Shown here: in pieces, positions 17,045-25,583 of the stretch
Layout: every line of letters begins with the position of its first letter
Numbering within the stretch: position 1 is the stretch's first letter
Assembly: GCA_024169445.1 (NCBI GenBank)
Contig: JALKFA010000001.1
Location: forward strand, 4,030,001 to 4,094,000
Origin: Buttiauxella agrestis ATCC 33320
GTDB lineage: Bacteria; Pseudomonadota; Gammaproteobacteria; Enterobacterales; Enterobacteriaceae
DNA length: 64,000 nt
Direction of reading: 5' to 3'
Notes under the pieces: generated by a model
Database searches by the model: none
What the model was told of the DNA's origin: nothing
The model's input: the letters and a program-made list of their open reading frames with translations, nothing else
Made by a program: the position numbers and the translations under genes

Positions 17045-17998
17045 TTACCTCAATGCCTTAATACGCGGGTCGGCCACGCGATATAACAAGTCTGCCAATA
17101 AGTTACCGATAATCAGCATGGTCGATGAAAGCATGATCATCGCCATGATCAACGGGTAATCCAGCGAGGTTATCGACTGGATCCCTAACAGGCCCATGCC
17201 CGGCCAGGAAAAGACGCTTTCGGTGACATACGCCCCGACCACCAGTTCGCCAAACGAGAGGCCAAACAAAGTAATCACCGGCAGCAGCACGTTTTTGAGG
17301 ACATGACGGAATAAGATTGTGCGACGAGTGGCACCGTAGGCCAGCTGGGTTTGCACGTAATCTGCCGACAGTTGCGTGATGGTGTTGGAGCGGATGTAAC
17401 GCACATAGTTCGACAGATTATAAAAGCTCAGTGCGATACACGGCAAAATGCCGTGGCGAATCACATCCAGCCAGGAATCTTCAACGCCGATGGTGCGCAT
17501 CCCCATGCTCGGCAGCCAGTTCAGTTGCACCGAGAACACCGTGATAAGCAGAATACCGAACCAGAAAATCGGCACTGAAATACCGATATAAGCGAACATA
17601 TTCAGGAAGTGATCGAGCCAGCGATGCTTATAAGCACCAGCCAATAATCCGAGTGGAATAGCCACGACCATCGCCAGAACCAGTGATGCGCCCATCAAAC
17701 CGAGAGTGGCCGGAATACGCTCAGCAATCATGGTTAATACCGGGCGATGGTAAATCAGTGAATAACCCAAATCCCCTTGCAGCACGTTTTTTAGCCACAA
17801 CAGGTATTGCATAAACATCGGTTTATCCAGCCCAAGACTATGACGGATACGTTCAATATCCTCAGGGCTCATACGTGGCGTAATGTAAGCCTGCACCGGA
17901 TCGCCAGGTGCCAGTTTGACCAGCAAAAACGACACCAGCGAAATGAAGAACAGCATCGGCACAAGTTGCGCCAGGCGTCGTACTAACACATTGTTCAT
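17045..17998 (-). CDS. Peptide ABC transporter permease (DppB/OppB type)
   Basis: A 317-residue membrane protein. The N-terminal signal-anchor segment, LAPGDPVQAYITPRMSPEDI near 30 and the C-terminal block GAYVTESVFSWPGMGLLG near 245 are diagnostic of DppB/OppB. An intrinsic hairpin lies between it and the binding-protein gene upstream. Confidence 0.92.
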   Translation of the reverse strand: MNNVLVRRLAQLVPMLFFISLVSFLLVKLAPGDPVQAYITPRMSPEDIERIRHSLGLDKPMFMQYLLWLKNVLQGDLGYSLIYHRPVLTMIAERIPATLGLMGASLVLAMVVAIPLGLLAGAYKHRWLDHFLNMFAYIGISVPIFWFGILLITVFSVQLNWLPSMGMRTIGVEDSWLDVIRHGILPCIALSFYNLSNYVRYIRSNTITQLSADYVQTQLAYGATRRTILFRHVLKNVLLPVITLFGLSFGELVVGAYVTESVFSWPGMGLLGIQSITSLDYPLIMAMIMLSSTMLIIGNLLADLLYRVADPRIKALR

Positions 17999-18020
17999 AC
18001 TGCTTTCCAGGTTTTACCCA

Positions 18021-18060
18021 AAAGAAAACCCCCGGCACGGGGTAAACCGTAATCCGGGGG
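18021..18060 (-). terminator. Attenuator after the peptide-binding-protein gene
   Basis: On the minus strand CCCCCGG and CCGGGGG form a stem followed by TTTTCTTT. It lies between the binding-protein stop (18071) and the permease start (17998). It should end most transcripts after the first gene, giving excess binding protein over membrane parts, as is common in these operons. Confidence 0.8.
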
Positions 18061-18070
18061 CAAGTGCTTA

Positions 18071-19663
18071 TTATTGTTGATAGATTTTTGACAGGTCCTG
18101 GAACATATAAACCGGCTTAGGTTCAGCCTCTTTGGTCCCGGCAAAACGTTTGTCTACCGCGACCACCGCATTGGTATAAGCAATCGGATACCATGCCATA
18201 TCATTTGCGACGGTTTGCTGAACTTGCTTATAAATTTCAGCACGTTTGGTTTTGTCTGTTTCAGTCGCGCCCTGGTTCCATAACGCATCGAACGCCGGGT
18301 TCTTGTAATGCGCGTAGTTATAAGCTTCATTGCTCATATACAACGACTTATAGCCATCAGGCTCCATACCCATGATGTAACCACCGAGGCTCAGCTCATA
18401 CGTGGTGTTCTTCATATCCAGGCTGCGCTGCGACATAGCGTTAGCGTCCATTGGCATCAGTTCTACCGCGACACCAATGTTCTTCAGCTGCTGCTGAATA
18501 TACAGGCCCATGCTTTCCTGGGTTTTGTTGGTGTTGATATAAGCAAGACGCAGTTTCAAATTAGCCGGAGCGCCTGATTCTTTGAGCAGCGCTTGCGCTT
18601 TTTCAACGTCGTATTTATAGGTTTCAACATCGTTGGTTTGATACAGCGTGTCTGGCGTCAAAATAGACGCGGCAGGTTGCGCGTAATCCAGCGATGAGAA
18701 TGCCGCCTGCACCAGTTCATCTTTATTGATGGCATAAGCGATAGCCTGACGCAGCGCTTTATTCTTCATGCTGTCGATATTCTGGTTGAACGTCATATAG
18801 GCCAGACGCCCTTCAGGATAGATAACGAAGTCGAATTTACCGCTCGATTTCAGACGGGTGACGTCTTGCGGATCAACCATCTTCATGTTGATTTCGCCAT
18901 TTTGCAGCGCAAGGTTGGCAGAGTTGCTGTCTTTAGCAAAACGGTAAGTCACGGCATCCAGCTTCGGTTTACCGTTCCAGTAGTCATCAAAACGGGTCAG
19001 TGCGTAATACTGCCCGGCACGATACTCTTTAAATTTGAACGGGCCAGAACCGACTGGCGCATCGTTTTTGGTGCTCTTTTCCATATCGCCCTTTTCGTCA
19101 GCAAAAACATGCTGCGGAATAGGGTAAATCTGAACCAGAGTCCCAACAAATGCCGCACTCACTTGCGGCAACGTGAATTTCACCGTTTGGTCATCAATTT
19201 TGCTGACTTGAATGGGTTTATCGCCATAAACGAACATGCTGCGGAAGAAGCTATGTTGTTTTTCATCGAGCAATTTGTTGAACGTAAACACCACGTCATC
19301 GGCAGTAATCGCTTTGCCATCCTGCCATTTCAGATTGGGTTTAAGTTTTAAAAGGTATGAGAGGTTGTCTTCGGATGGCGTCAGGCTTTCTGCCAGCCCC
19401 CATTCAATCTTGTCGCCATTGAAGCTATACAGTGGGGCGTACAGCGCCTGCATAATCGTCAGCGTGGTGCGGTCGCTGGCATACAGTGGGTTCACCGCTA
19501 ATGGATCACCGGTAGTAATACCGACAATTAAATTGCCGCCATCCTGGGAAGCTTGTTTTGCTGGAGCAGACTCGGCTGCAGTTTCGGTTTTCGCATCATC
19601 ACAGCCAGAAAGTGCCAGGGCCAAAGAGGCAAACAGCGCAGATAACAACAGGGGTTTACGCAT
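18071..19663 (-). CDS. Peptide ABC transporter substrate-binding lipoprotein (SBP family 5)
   Basis: A 530-residue family 5 binding protein. The N terminus is a lipoprotein signal with lipobox LSGC at residues 18-21. The mature protein shows LKPNLKWQDGKAITADDVVFT (split here as LKWQDGKAITADDV) and GSGPFKFKEYRAGQYYAL, typical of DppA/OppA-like proteins. Ligand is probably di- or oligopeptides; family 5 also includes nickel and heme binders, so specificity is open. Confidence 0.9.
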   Translation of the reverse strand: MRKPLLLSALFASLALALSGCDDAKTETAAESAPAKQASQDGGNLIVGITTGDPLAVNPLYASDRTTLTIMQALYAPLYSFNGDKIEWGLAESLTPSEDNLSYLLKLKPNLKWQDGKAITADDVVFTFNKLLDEKQHSFFRSMFVYGDKPIQVSKIDDQTVKFTLPQVSAAFVGTLVQIYPIPQHVFADEKGDMEKSTKNDAPVGSGPFKFKEYRAGQYYALTRFDDYWNGKPKLDAVTYRFAKDSNSANLALQNGEINMKMVDPQDVTRLKSSGKFDFVIYPEGRLAYMTFNQNIDSMKNKALRQAIAYAINKDELVQAAFSSLDYAQPAASILTPDTLYQTNDVETYKYDVEKAQALLKESGAPANLKLRLAYINTNKTQESMGLYIQQQLKNIGVAVELMPMDANAMSQRSLDMKNTTYELSLGGYIMGMEPDGYKSLYMSNEAYNYAHYKNPAFDALWNQGATETDKTKRAEIYKQVQQTVANDMAWYPIAYTNAVVAVDKRFAGTKEAEPKPVYMFQDLSKIYQQ

Positions 19664-19823
19664 TTATTCACAGACTCCATCTCAAATAGAGTCCGCATAG
19701 TGCACCAGCCATACCCACAATGTAAATAAGTGTAAAACGCATAACGTTATGCGAAAAAGTGCTAAAGCAAAAATTGTCGATATAAAGTGGAATATGCAGC
19801 GTTAGAAGCCAAATTTCAGGCAT

Positions 19824-19853
19824 AAAAAAACCTGCCGCGGCAGGTTTTTTTAT
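19824..19853. terminator. Bidirectional terminator downstream of azuC
   Basis: AAAAAAACCTGCCGCGGCAGGTTTTTTT is a self-complementary GC stem with A and T runs on both sides, an ideal intrinsic terminator for azuC on the minus strand. Confidence 0.9.
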
Positions 19854-19866
19854 TCAGGCTGACAGA

Positions 19867-19950
19867 TCAAAACATGCCAGCTGGCGGTACATCTTTGAAG
19901 GTTTTGCAGTACTGCTCGAACATACTTTTCAGGATTTTGCGCATTTTCAT
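19867..19950 (-). CDS. azuC: Small protein AzuC (within AzuCR dual-function RNA)
   Basis: A 27-residue ORF, MKMRKILKSMFEQYCKTF followed by KDVPPAGMF. It matches E. coli AzuC closely (MKLRKILKSMF...YCKTFKDVPP). In E. coli this transcript encodes a membrane-associated small protein reported to affect GlpD and also acts as a base-pairing RNA (AzuR). GGAGCACACA precedes the ATG. A perfect terminator follows and CRP sites lie upstream, so the unit is complete. The same neighbourhood (yecJ, yecR, ftnA) as in E. coli supports orthology. Confidence 0.9.
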   Translation of the reverse strand: MKMRKILKSMFEQYCKTFKDVPPAGMF

Positions 19951-19996
19951 TGTGTGCTCCAGTTTTTAGTTTTGCAGGTGTTGCTCGTTATGGGGC

Positions 19997-20048
19997 CTAT
20001 AATATGACATCCGTCACACAAATCAATAGTTTTGTGATGCTCATCACA
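19997..20048 (-). promoter_or_regulatory. azuC promoter with two CRP sites
   Basis: On the minus strand TATTAT (about 20004-19999) serves as a -10. TGTGA-TGCTCA-TCACA at 20033-20048 is a perfect CRP palindrome. TATGA-CATCCG-TCACA at 20003-20018 is a second site that overlaps the promoter. A CRP site over the -10/-35 region predicts repression by cAMP-CRP, in line with the glucose-linked expression known for E. coli azuCR. The outer site could also serve the divergent MFS gene. Confidence 0.65.
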
Positions 20049-20165
20049 CATTTTCATTGTGGATTTTACAAGCCATTCACATCAAATGGCTTGCAAATCC
20101 AACACTTAACTGGTTAATTGGCTCAATTAATTTTTAAAACATTATTTTAATTTTGAGTTTCATGC

Positions 20166-21584
20166 ATGGAAAACTCCCCTTCTCAGTCTCCAAAACGCGG
20201 CATCTCTGGTATGGCGCTACTGGTTGCTGGCGCATTTTTTATGGAATTTCTCGACGGAACCGTGATTGCCACAGCACTCCCGGAAATGGCAAAAACATTT
20301 GGCGTTGATGCTGTTGATCTGAATATCGGTATGAGCGCTTATTTGCTGACTCTGGCGGTGTTAATTCCGGCCAGTGGCTGGATTGCCGATCGTTTTGGTG
20401 CCCGCAAAGTTTTTACCCTCGCACTGGGGATTTTCACCTTTGCATCCGTGCTATGTGGGATTGCCAATACGCTGGAACAGTTTGTCGCCATGCGCATCTT
20501 ACAAGGGGTTGGCGGTGCGTTGATGGTACCGGTCGGGCGGCTTGCGGTGTTACGTACCACGCCCAAGCATTTACTGATAACCGCTATCGCCACACTCACC
20601 TGGCCGGCTTTGGTTGCGCCAATTATTGGCCCGCCACTGGGGGGATTCATCACCAGTTACGCCTCGTGGCGCTGGATTTTTTATATCAACCTACCGCTTG
20701 GGTTGATAGCAATGGCGCTGGCGTGGCGGCTGATTCCTGATATTCATGATGACGATCGCCGCCCGTTTGATGGCATCGGTTTTACCAGTACCGCAGTGGC
20801 GATGATTAGCCTGGTCTATGGGCTGGAAATGCTCGGGCAATCGCAGGTGAATGTGTTGCCAACCGTCAGCCTGCTGCTATTGGGAGCCGCCTCGTTATGG
20901 TTTTCACTGCGGCATTTTAAACATGCCAAACACCCGATGATTCGTCTTGATGCTTTAAGGGTGCAAACTTTTGGCGTGACAATGTACGGCGGTTCGCTAT
21001 TCCGCACCTCCATCAGTGCGGTACCGTTTTTATTGCCGCTGCTGTTTCAGGTCGGTTTCGGTATGGACGCGTTTCATTCGGGCTTACTGGTGTTAGCCGT
21101 ATTTGCCGGGAACCTCGCCATGAAACCCGCCACCACGCCGTTGATTCGTGCGTTAGGCTTCAAAAAACTGCTGATTATTAACGGTCTGCTGAACGTCGCT
21201 TCTTTATTGGCGTGTGCATTTCTCACGCCGCACACCGCGGCATGGTTGACGATAGCCATCCTGTTCTTTGGTGGCATGTCCCGCTCAATGCAATTTACCG
21301 GCATCAGCACGCTGGCCTTTTCCGATGTGCCACCTGCGCAAATGAGCTACGCCAATACGCTTTTCAGCACCGCGACGCAGTTGTCGGTAGGCCTGGGGAT
21401 CACGCTTGGCGCAATTGGTATTCGCCTTGGCGAGAAAATCAGCCAATGGTTTGATGTCACATCAATTCCCGGCATGCCGATTAAAATTTCATTTGTGATG
21501 ATTACGCTGATTTGCTTGCTTGGGCTGGTCGACTTGTTACGGCTACCGCAAAATGCCGGGAGCAGCGTTTCCAAAAAGCAATAA
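20166..21584 (+). CDS. MFS drug-type exporter, DHA2 family (MdtD/HsrA-like)
   Basis: A 472-residue protein with about 14 membrane spans. Motifs seen are FLDGTVIATALPEMA near residue 28, SGWIADRFGARKVF near 75, RILQGVGGALMVPVGRLAVL near 110 and GPPLGGFITSYASWRWIF near 155, all typical of DHA2 proton-driven exporters. It resembles MdtD and HsrA but is not clearly either. It is divergent from azuC. Substrate unknown. Confidence 0.87.
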   Translation: MENSPSQSPKRGISGMALLVAGAFFMEFLDGTVIATALPEMAKTFGVDAVDLNIGMSAYLLTLAVLIPASGWIADRFGARKVFTLALGIFTFASVLCGIANTLEQFVAMRILQGVGGALMVPVGRLAVLRTTPKHLLITAIATLTWPALVAPIIGPPLGGFITSYASWRWIFYINLPLGLIAMALAWRLIPDIHDDDRRPFDGIGFTSTAVAMISLVYGLEMLGQSQVNVLPTVSLLLLGAASLWFSLRHFKHAKHPMIRLDALRVQTFGVTMYGGSLFRTSISAVPFLLPLLFQVGFGMDAFHSGLLVLAVFAGNLAMKPATTPLIRALGFKKLLIINGLLNVASLLACAFLTPHTAAWLTIAILFFGGMSRSMQFTGISTLAFSDVPPAQMSYANTLFSTATQLSVGLGITLGAIGIRLGEKISQWFDVTSIPGMPIKISFVMITLICLLGLVDLLRLPQNAGSSVSKKQ

Positions 21585-21657
21585 TGCAGTAAGTCTGCAT
21601 AGTGTTTCGGGCCACAATTATACTTAACGCTATAGATTGAGTGCCGTTGAGGCCGTT

Positions 21658-21924
21658 ATGAAACACATGACATTAAGGTTAATACTGTTTATATCGCTGG
21701 TCAGTTTTCAGGTCACTGCCGCCGAACCCAGCGTCCATTCCCCCTCTTTAAGCTTCCCTGCGTTGCATAAACCGAGTCTGCATAACGGTGTGCAACAGCG
21801 CTGGCCCGAAGAGCCGCAAGCTGATATCAACCTTCAACACTGGGATGCAGAACACCTTGAAGCCGCGCGTCAGACGCAACAACACGCTGATATGCAGTCG
21901 CATCAGTTCGATAGCAGGAAGTAA
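21658..21924 (+). CDS. Small exported protein of unknown function
   Basis: An 88-residue protein. The N terminus (LRLILFISLVSFQVTAAEPS) is a signal peptide with cleavage after TAA or TA. The mature part is short, rich in Gln, His and Pro, and hydrophilic. GAGG precedes the ATG at 21658; the ORF could begin seven codons earlier but without a ribosome site. I do not recognise the family. Confidence 0.6.
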   Translation: MKHMTLRLILFISLVSFQVTAAEPSVHSPSLSFPALHKPSLHNGVQQRWPEEPQADINLQHWDAEHLEAARQTQQHADMQSHQFDSRK

Positions 21925-21985
21925 TGATAGGAATTGAGAAAGATCGCGCGTAAAGCGCCGGAAATTAGGCGGTATTGAAGCAAAA

Positions 21986-22015
21986 AAATACGGCCAGCAA
22001 AAACTGGCCGTATTT
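21986..22015. terminator. Terminator between small exported protein and isomerase genes
   Basis: AAATACGGCCAG-caaaaa-CTGGCCGTATTT is a 12-bp perfect stem, with A and T flanks, between converging genes. Confidence 0.85.
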
Positions 22016-22029
22016 CATATTAATCATTA

Positions 22030-22668
22030 TCAGGCAAGGATTTCGCGAACGAACGCTTCAATCTCTTTGTCCTGGCAATTTTCGAAGAAGCACTTCTGGA
22101 AACGCTCGCCGGTTACCGCGGTTTTCACCAGCTCAGGGTCGATAGAACGTAAGGTGTCCAGATAGTTTTCTTTCACTACAGCCGCTTTAACCTGGTTGAG
22201 GATGCCCGCGTTACGAACCTGTGGCTCTTTACGCTCGATTGGGTAGCCTTCGCCTTTACGGCCAGTGAATGCTTTCTCGAACATGTAACGGACGTTCAGC
22301 TCTGCACCCCAACCGAAACCTTTAGCGAATGCCAGTGACAGCGCGTTACCGTTGTTGATTTGAGCGAACAGGAAAGCATCGGCTGGATCCAGGCAGTATC
22401 CGCAAACCACACCTGGATGGATGTTCAGAGACATCATTGCGCCCTGACCTGTACCGCAGCCGGTCACAACAAAATCAACGGCTTTCGAGTTCAACAGAAT
22501 GCTGGCCATAATACCGAGGTGGATGTAGGTCAGGTGGTGATCCTGCTCATCGCTCATACCGACGTTGTAAACCGGGTACTCTTTCTCAGCAGCAACCGCT
22601 TGCAACTCATTAAGAATGATTGCATTTTTGCCAGCCTGACTGTTTTCCATCATCAGTGCTATTTTCAT
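22030..22668 (-). CDS. RpiB/LacA/LacB-family sugar isomerase
   Basis: A 212-residue protein. The N-terminal domain (about 1-145) is of the RpiB/LacAB type: MKIALMMENSQAGKNAIIL, then VTGCGTGQGAMMSLN near residue 70 with the catalytic Cys and the GTG loop, then NNGNALSLA near 105. The C-terminal extension is longer than in RpiB (149). Enzymes of this longer type include DhuI, which isomerises unsaturated uronates released by polysaccharide lyases; others act on pentose or galactose phosphates. The nearby lyase cluster makes the uronate role attractive but unproven. Confidence 0.8.
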   Translation of the reverse strand: MKIALMMENSQAGKNAIILNELQAVAAEKEYPVYNVGMSDEQDHHLTYIHLGIMASILLNSKAVDFVVTGCGTGQGAMMSLNIHPGVVCGYCLDPADAFLFAQINNGNALSLAFAKGFGWGAELNVRYMFEKAFTGRKGEGYPIERKEPQVRNAGILNQVKAAVVKENYLDTLRSIDPELVKTAVTGERFQKCFFENCQDKEIEAFVREILA

Positions 22669-23058
22669 TTCCGTCTCCTGATTGGGTCACGGGATTTCCC
22701 GCGGTGAATAGCTTGGGTATACCTTAACGATACTATCTGGCAAACATACTTTCAAATTTAATGAAATTTTGTTTTAAAAAATTAAGAGGTGCTCACACTT
22801 CTGAGTTTTGCCCGGTTACGCACTTCGCTTACCACCAGCGCAAAACCTCTCTCCAGCACACCCATGCTTGCTGTCAGAAATCTTCTGAAAACCGTTGGTG
22901 AATACCACAGTAATTACCCTTTGATAAACGCCCGAAATTTAGGTTAAGAGATGGATTATTACTGACCTTAAATGCAATTACACAGCTTTATACTGTTGGT
23001 AATATTCTGTTTGGCTGCATGCTAAAATAAGAAGAAATATCTTTTGAGACTCAGCGTG
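22669..23058. other. Intergenic region before yecR, nothing recognised
   Basis: About 390 bases between divergent genes. It must carry both promoters. I see no small ORF with a convincing ribosome site and no clear operator. Confidence 0.35.
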
Positions 23059-23403
23059 ATGAAAACAATATATTTAGTTTTAGTGGCTGCGTTATTAAGT
23101 GGTTGCACCATGAATAAAACGCCACAACCCATCAAAGGGAGCGAAGTGGCAGGTGTTGTTCGTCTCGGGTTTGATATTGCGCCATTACAAAGAGCGAAAG
23201 TCGACACCTACGTTGCTCAGTCGGCTGCCAGCCACCAGTGTCAACAATGGGGGTATAGTGCGGCATTCCCTTATGGCGATCCGATCAAAACCTGCAGCCT
23301 GACCAGTGGCGCATTGTGCCTGAACCAAACCGTCACACTGGAGTACCAATGCAGGGGGAACGGAATGGAGAAATACCTGAGAGATGAAATAGCCGTACAA
23401 TAA
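23059..23403 (+). CDS. yecR: YecR-family lipoprotein
   Basis: A 114-residue lipoprotein. The signal MKTIYLVLVAALLSGC ends in lipobox LSGC. The mature part contains GVVRLGFDIAPLQ, CQQWGYSAAFPYGDP and ALCLNQTVTLEYQCRG, matching E. coli YecR. In E. coli yecR lies just upstream of ftnA and belongs to the flagellar regulon; its function is unknown. The position beside ftnA is kept here. Confidence 0.85.
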   Translation: MKTIYLVLVAALLSGCTMNKTPQPIKGSEVAGVVRLGFDIAPLQRAKVDTYVAQSAASHQCQQWGYSAAFPYGDPIKTCSLTSGALCLNQTVTLEYQCRGNGMEKYLRDEIAVQ

Positions 23404-23459
23404 TTGAGCTTAACGCCTATATGGGTTGGGCAATAATTGTTGTTCAATCCTATTAATTA

Positions 23460-23540
23460 AATAACAATCATTCTTATTAGTATTAAGCTATCATTTATAA
23501 AAAAGAATAATATTAGCAACCATTCTCATTACAACAATAT
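23460..23540 (+). promoter_or_regulatory. Candidate extended Fur-binding region upstream of ftnA
   Basis: AACAATCATTCTTATTAG (about 23463-23480) and GCAACCATTCTCATTAC (about 23516-23532) resemble Fur boxes of the NATNATTCTCATT form, in a very AT-rich stretch. In E. coli, ftnA is induced by iron-bound Fur, which displaces H-NS from an extended upstream Fur array. The layout here fits that model. Confidence 0.5.
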
Positions 23541-23622
23541 AATTAACAATTCCTTTGCATTATAGAAATAATAAAATTAAAGTAGCGCCATTGTTAATTA
23601 TCTGATTCTCCTGGAGCGCATC

Positions 23623-24120
23623 ATGCTTAAAGCTGAAATGATCGAAAAACTTAACGAACAAATGAATCTTGAGCTTTACTCTTCCCTGCTTTATCAACAA
23701 ATGAGTGCCTGGTGCAGCTACCATAGCTTCGAAGGTGCAGCTGCTTTCCTGCGTCGCCATGCCCAGGAAGAGATGGAACACATGCAACGCCTGTTTGCTT
23801 ATTTAACAGATACCGGAAGCTTGCCACGCATCAATGCAATTCCTGCACCAGACCAGGATTACGATTCACTGGATAGCCTGTTTAACGCCACCTACGAACA
23901 CGAACAGTTAATTACCCGTAAAATTAATGAACTGGCGCATGCGGCGATGACCTCTCAGGACTACCCAACCTTTAATTTCCTGCAGTGGTATGTTTCTGAA
24001 CAGCATGAAGAAGAAAAACTGTTTAAATCTGTGCTGGATAAATTAAGTCTGGTCGGTAAAAGCGGTGAAGGCTTGTATTTCGTTGATAAAGAACTTTCTA
24101 CACTAGATACTCAAGCTTAA
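23623..24120 (+). CDS. ftnA: Non-heme ferritin FtnA
   Basis: A 165-residue ferritin with the ferroxidase ligands visible: Glu in [17 protein letters not shown] (residue about 17), EEMEHM (about 49-53), YEHEQLI (about 94) and [10 protein letters not shown] (about 126-130). It assembles as a 24-subunit iron-storage shell in the cytoplasm. The start has CTGGAG upstream and a terminator follows. Confidence 0.96.
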   Translation: MLKAEMIEKLNEQMNLELYSSLLYQQMSAWCSYHSFEGAAAFLRRHAQEEMEHMQRLFAYLTDTGSLPRINAIPAPDQDYDSLDSLFNATYEHEQLITRKINELAHAAMTSQDYPTFNFLQWYVSEQHEEEKLFKSVLDKLSLVGKSGEGLYFVDKELSTLDTQA

Positions 24121-24128
24121 TAATAGCT

Positions 24129-24164
24129 AACCGGTAAGCATGCCTTATGTTTACCGGTTTTCAT
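24129..24164 (+). terminator. ftnA terminator
   Basis: AACCGGTAA and TTACCGGTT form a 9-bp stem with a 13-base loop, followed by TTCATT, just after the ftnA stop. Confidence 0.8.
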
Positions 24165-24390
24165 TAACCAAATCATCTCTTGATCTCCTCAATATTCTCT
24201 CGCTGATTTTCTCTCGTCAGGCATCTTATTAAGCGCCTCAGTTATCTGGTAACTATTTGTTCATCAAGATCTTTCCCACAGCAAAGTTTGCCATGATCGC
24301 TTGTAACCTCAAATAGGCATTTTTAAGAAAGGCGCATATTGCATGAGCGTCTATACTGCAAAACAGCAGCATTTCGTTGTTTGCTATCGG

Positions 24391-24446
24391 CGACAGCTAA
24401 GCCCAACTCAGCGGGCGGCAGTTAGCCAGAAAGCGGTATTGCGTCT
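24391..24446 (+). promoter_or_regulatory. JUMPstart/ops-like element
   Basis: The stretch ACAGCTAAGCC...GGGCGGCAGTTAGCCAGAAAGCGGTATTGCGT resembles the JUMPstart consensus (AGCTGTTAAGCCAGGGGCGGTAGCGT). It contains two ops-like octamers, GGGCGGCAG and AGCGGTATTGCGT. It lies about 115 bases before the first gene of a plus-strand surface-polysaccharide unit. Such elements recruit RfaH to paused RNA polymerase. Neither octamer is a perfect GGCGGTAG, so this is a candidate. Confidence 0.5.
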
Positions 24447-24560
24447 CTTTGGTTACTATTTCTTACCGTAATTATAACCTTAAGCATGACTTATAATTTA
24501 AAATAGTACCTGTCATTTTCTTCCTGCATCTGGTGATTACTAACATGGACAAGATGATAA

Positions 24561-25484
24561 ATGTTTAACAAAAACAATAAATTAATTAAAAAGTTATTTT
24601 TCCATGAATCATGGGACATCATGATCATTAAAAATGATACACATTCGTTTCCTGATAATACTCTGGATATTCTCAGCAATTCCAAAGCACAACTGCTTAA
24701 TAAAAAATACACTTTCCAGGCCGACCCTTTTATTATCGAAAAAGACGATAAGCTGTATGTCTTCTATGAAGCATTTAGTTTCCTGAACTCTAAGGGATTC
24801 CTGAAGTGCCGTATTCTGAATAACCAACTGGAAGAGCTAGAAGATATCAAACTGGAAGGTTTTGACGATTTGAAATGTCACCTGTCATTTCCTTTTATGT
24901 TTAGCTCTGGCGACAAACTGTATATGATTCCGGAGTCATCAGAGAGAAAGGAAGTCATTCTTTTCCAATCTATTGAATTCCCTGGTCGTTGGGAAAAAGT
25001 AAAAGTATTACTTTCCAACGTCGAATATACCGATAATGTTCTCTTCACTCATGAGGGAACCCACTATCTTATTTCTACGACTCTGGATAACGATATTGTC
25101 ATTCATACAGCAAGGGGCTTATTCGGTGAGTGGGAAAAAATAAAACCCTCATTAACATTATGTAACCGCCACCATCGTGGTGCTGGAACCCCCTATTCCA
25201 TCGATGACAAACTTTATATTCTAACCCAAGAATGTCATTTAGGTTTTTATGGTAAGTCCGTTTATATCAAAGAGATAGTTCATTTAAGCCCTTTGATTTT
25301 TGAAGAGAAACTTGTTGCTAATATTGTTCCAACAATCAATCAAAGCGCAGGTATTCATACTTTAAATTTCACAAATGATTATATTGCCTATGATACTAAA
25401 AATTTGACATTCAGCCTGTTATCGCCGTTAAAAAAGATTTTCTTTAAGTGTTTTGTTAAATACAGGAAGCATTTTTTTGCCTGA
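24561..25484 (+). CDS. Beta-propeller glycan enzyme-like protein (GINT1 N-terminal type)
   Basis: A 307-residue protein with the repeated blades of a five-bladed propeller: ADPFIIEKDDKLYVFYEAF near residue 55, CHLSFPFMFSSGDKLYMIPE near 110, DNVLFTHEGTHYLIST near 160 and HHRGAGTPYSIDDKLYIL near 205. These blocks are shared with the N-terminal domain of glucosamine inositolphosphorylceramide transferases and with many proteins in bacterial capsule and O-antigen loci. Its activity there is unclear. No signal peptide. The start at 24561 has a weak ribosome site. It precedes galE on the same strand. Confidence 0.65.
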   Translation: MFNKNNKLIKKLFFHESWDIMIIKNDTHSFPDNTLDILSNSKAQLLNKKYTFQADPFIIEKDDKLYVFYEAFSFLNSKGFLKCRILNNQLEELEDIKLEGFDDLKCHLSFPFMFSSGDKLYMIPESSERKEVILFQSIEFPGRWEKVKVLLSNVEYTDNVLFTHEGTHYLISTTLDNDIVIHTARGLFGEWEKIKPSLTLCNRHHRGAGTPYSIDDKLYILTQECHLGFYGKSVYIKEIVHLSPLIFEEKLVANIVPTINQSAGIHTLNFTNDYIAYDTKNLTFSLLSPLKKIFFKCFVKYRKHFFA

Positions 25485-25583
25485 AACACCAGATGAATGG
25501 CTGGTTGATTGCTGATACTATTGAACGACTTGACTGAGGGTCACATCAATACGCGCATTTTATAATCTTAATCTGGAGATACT

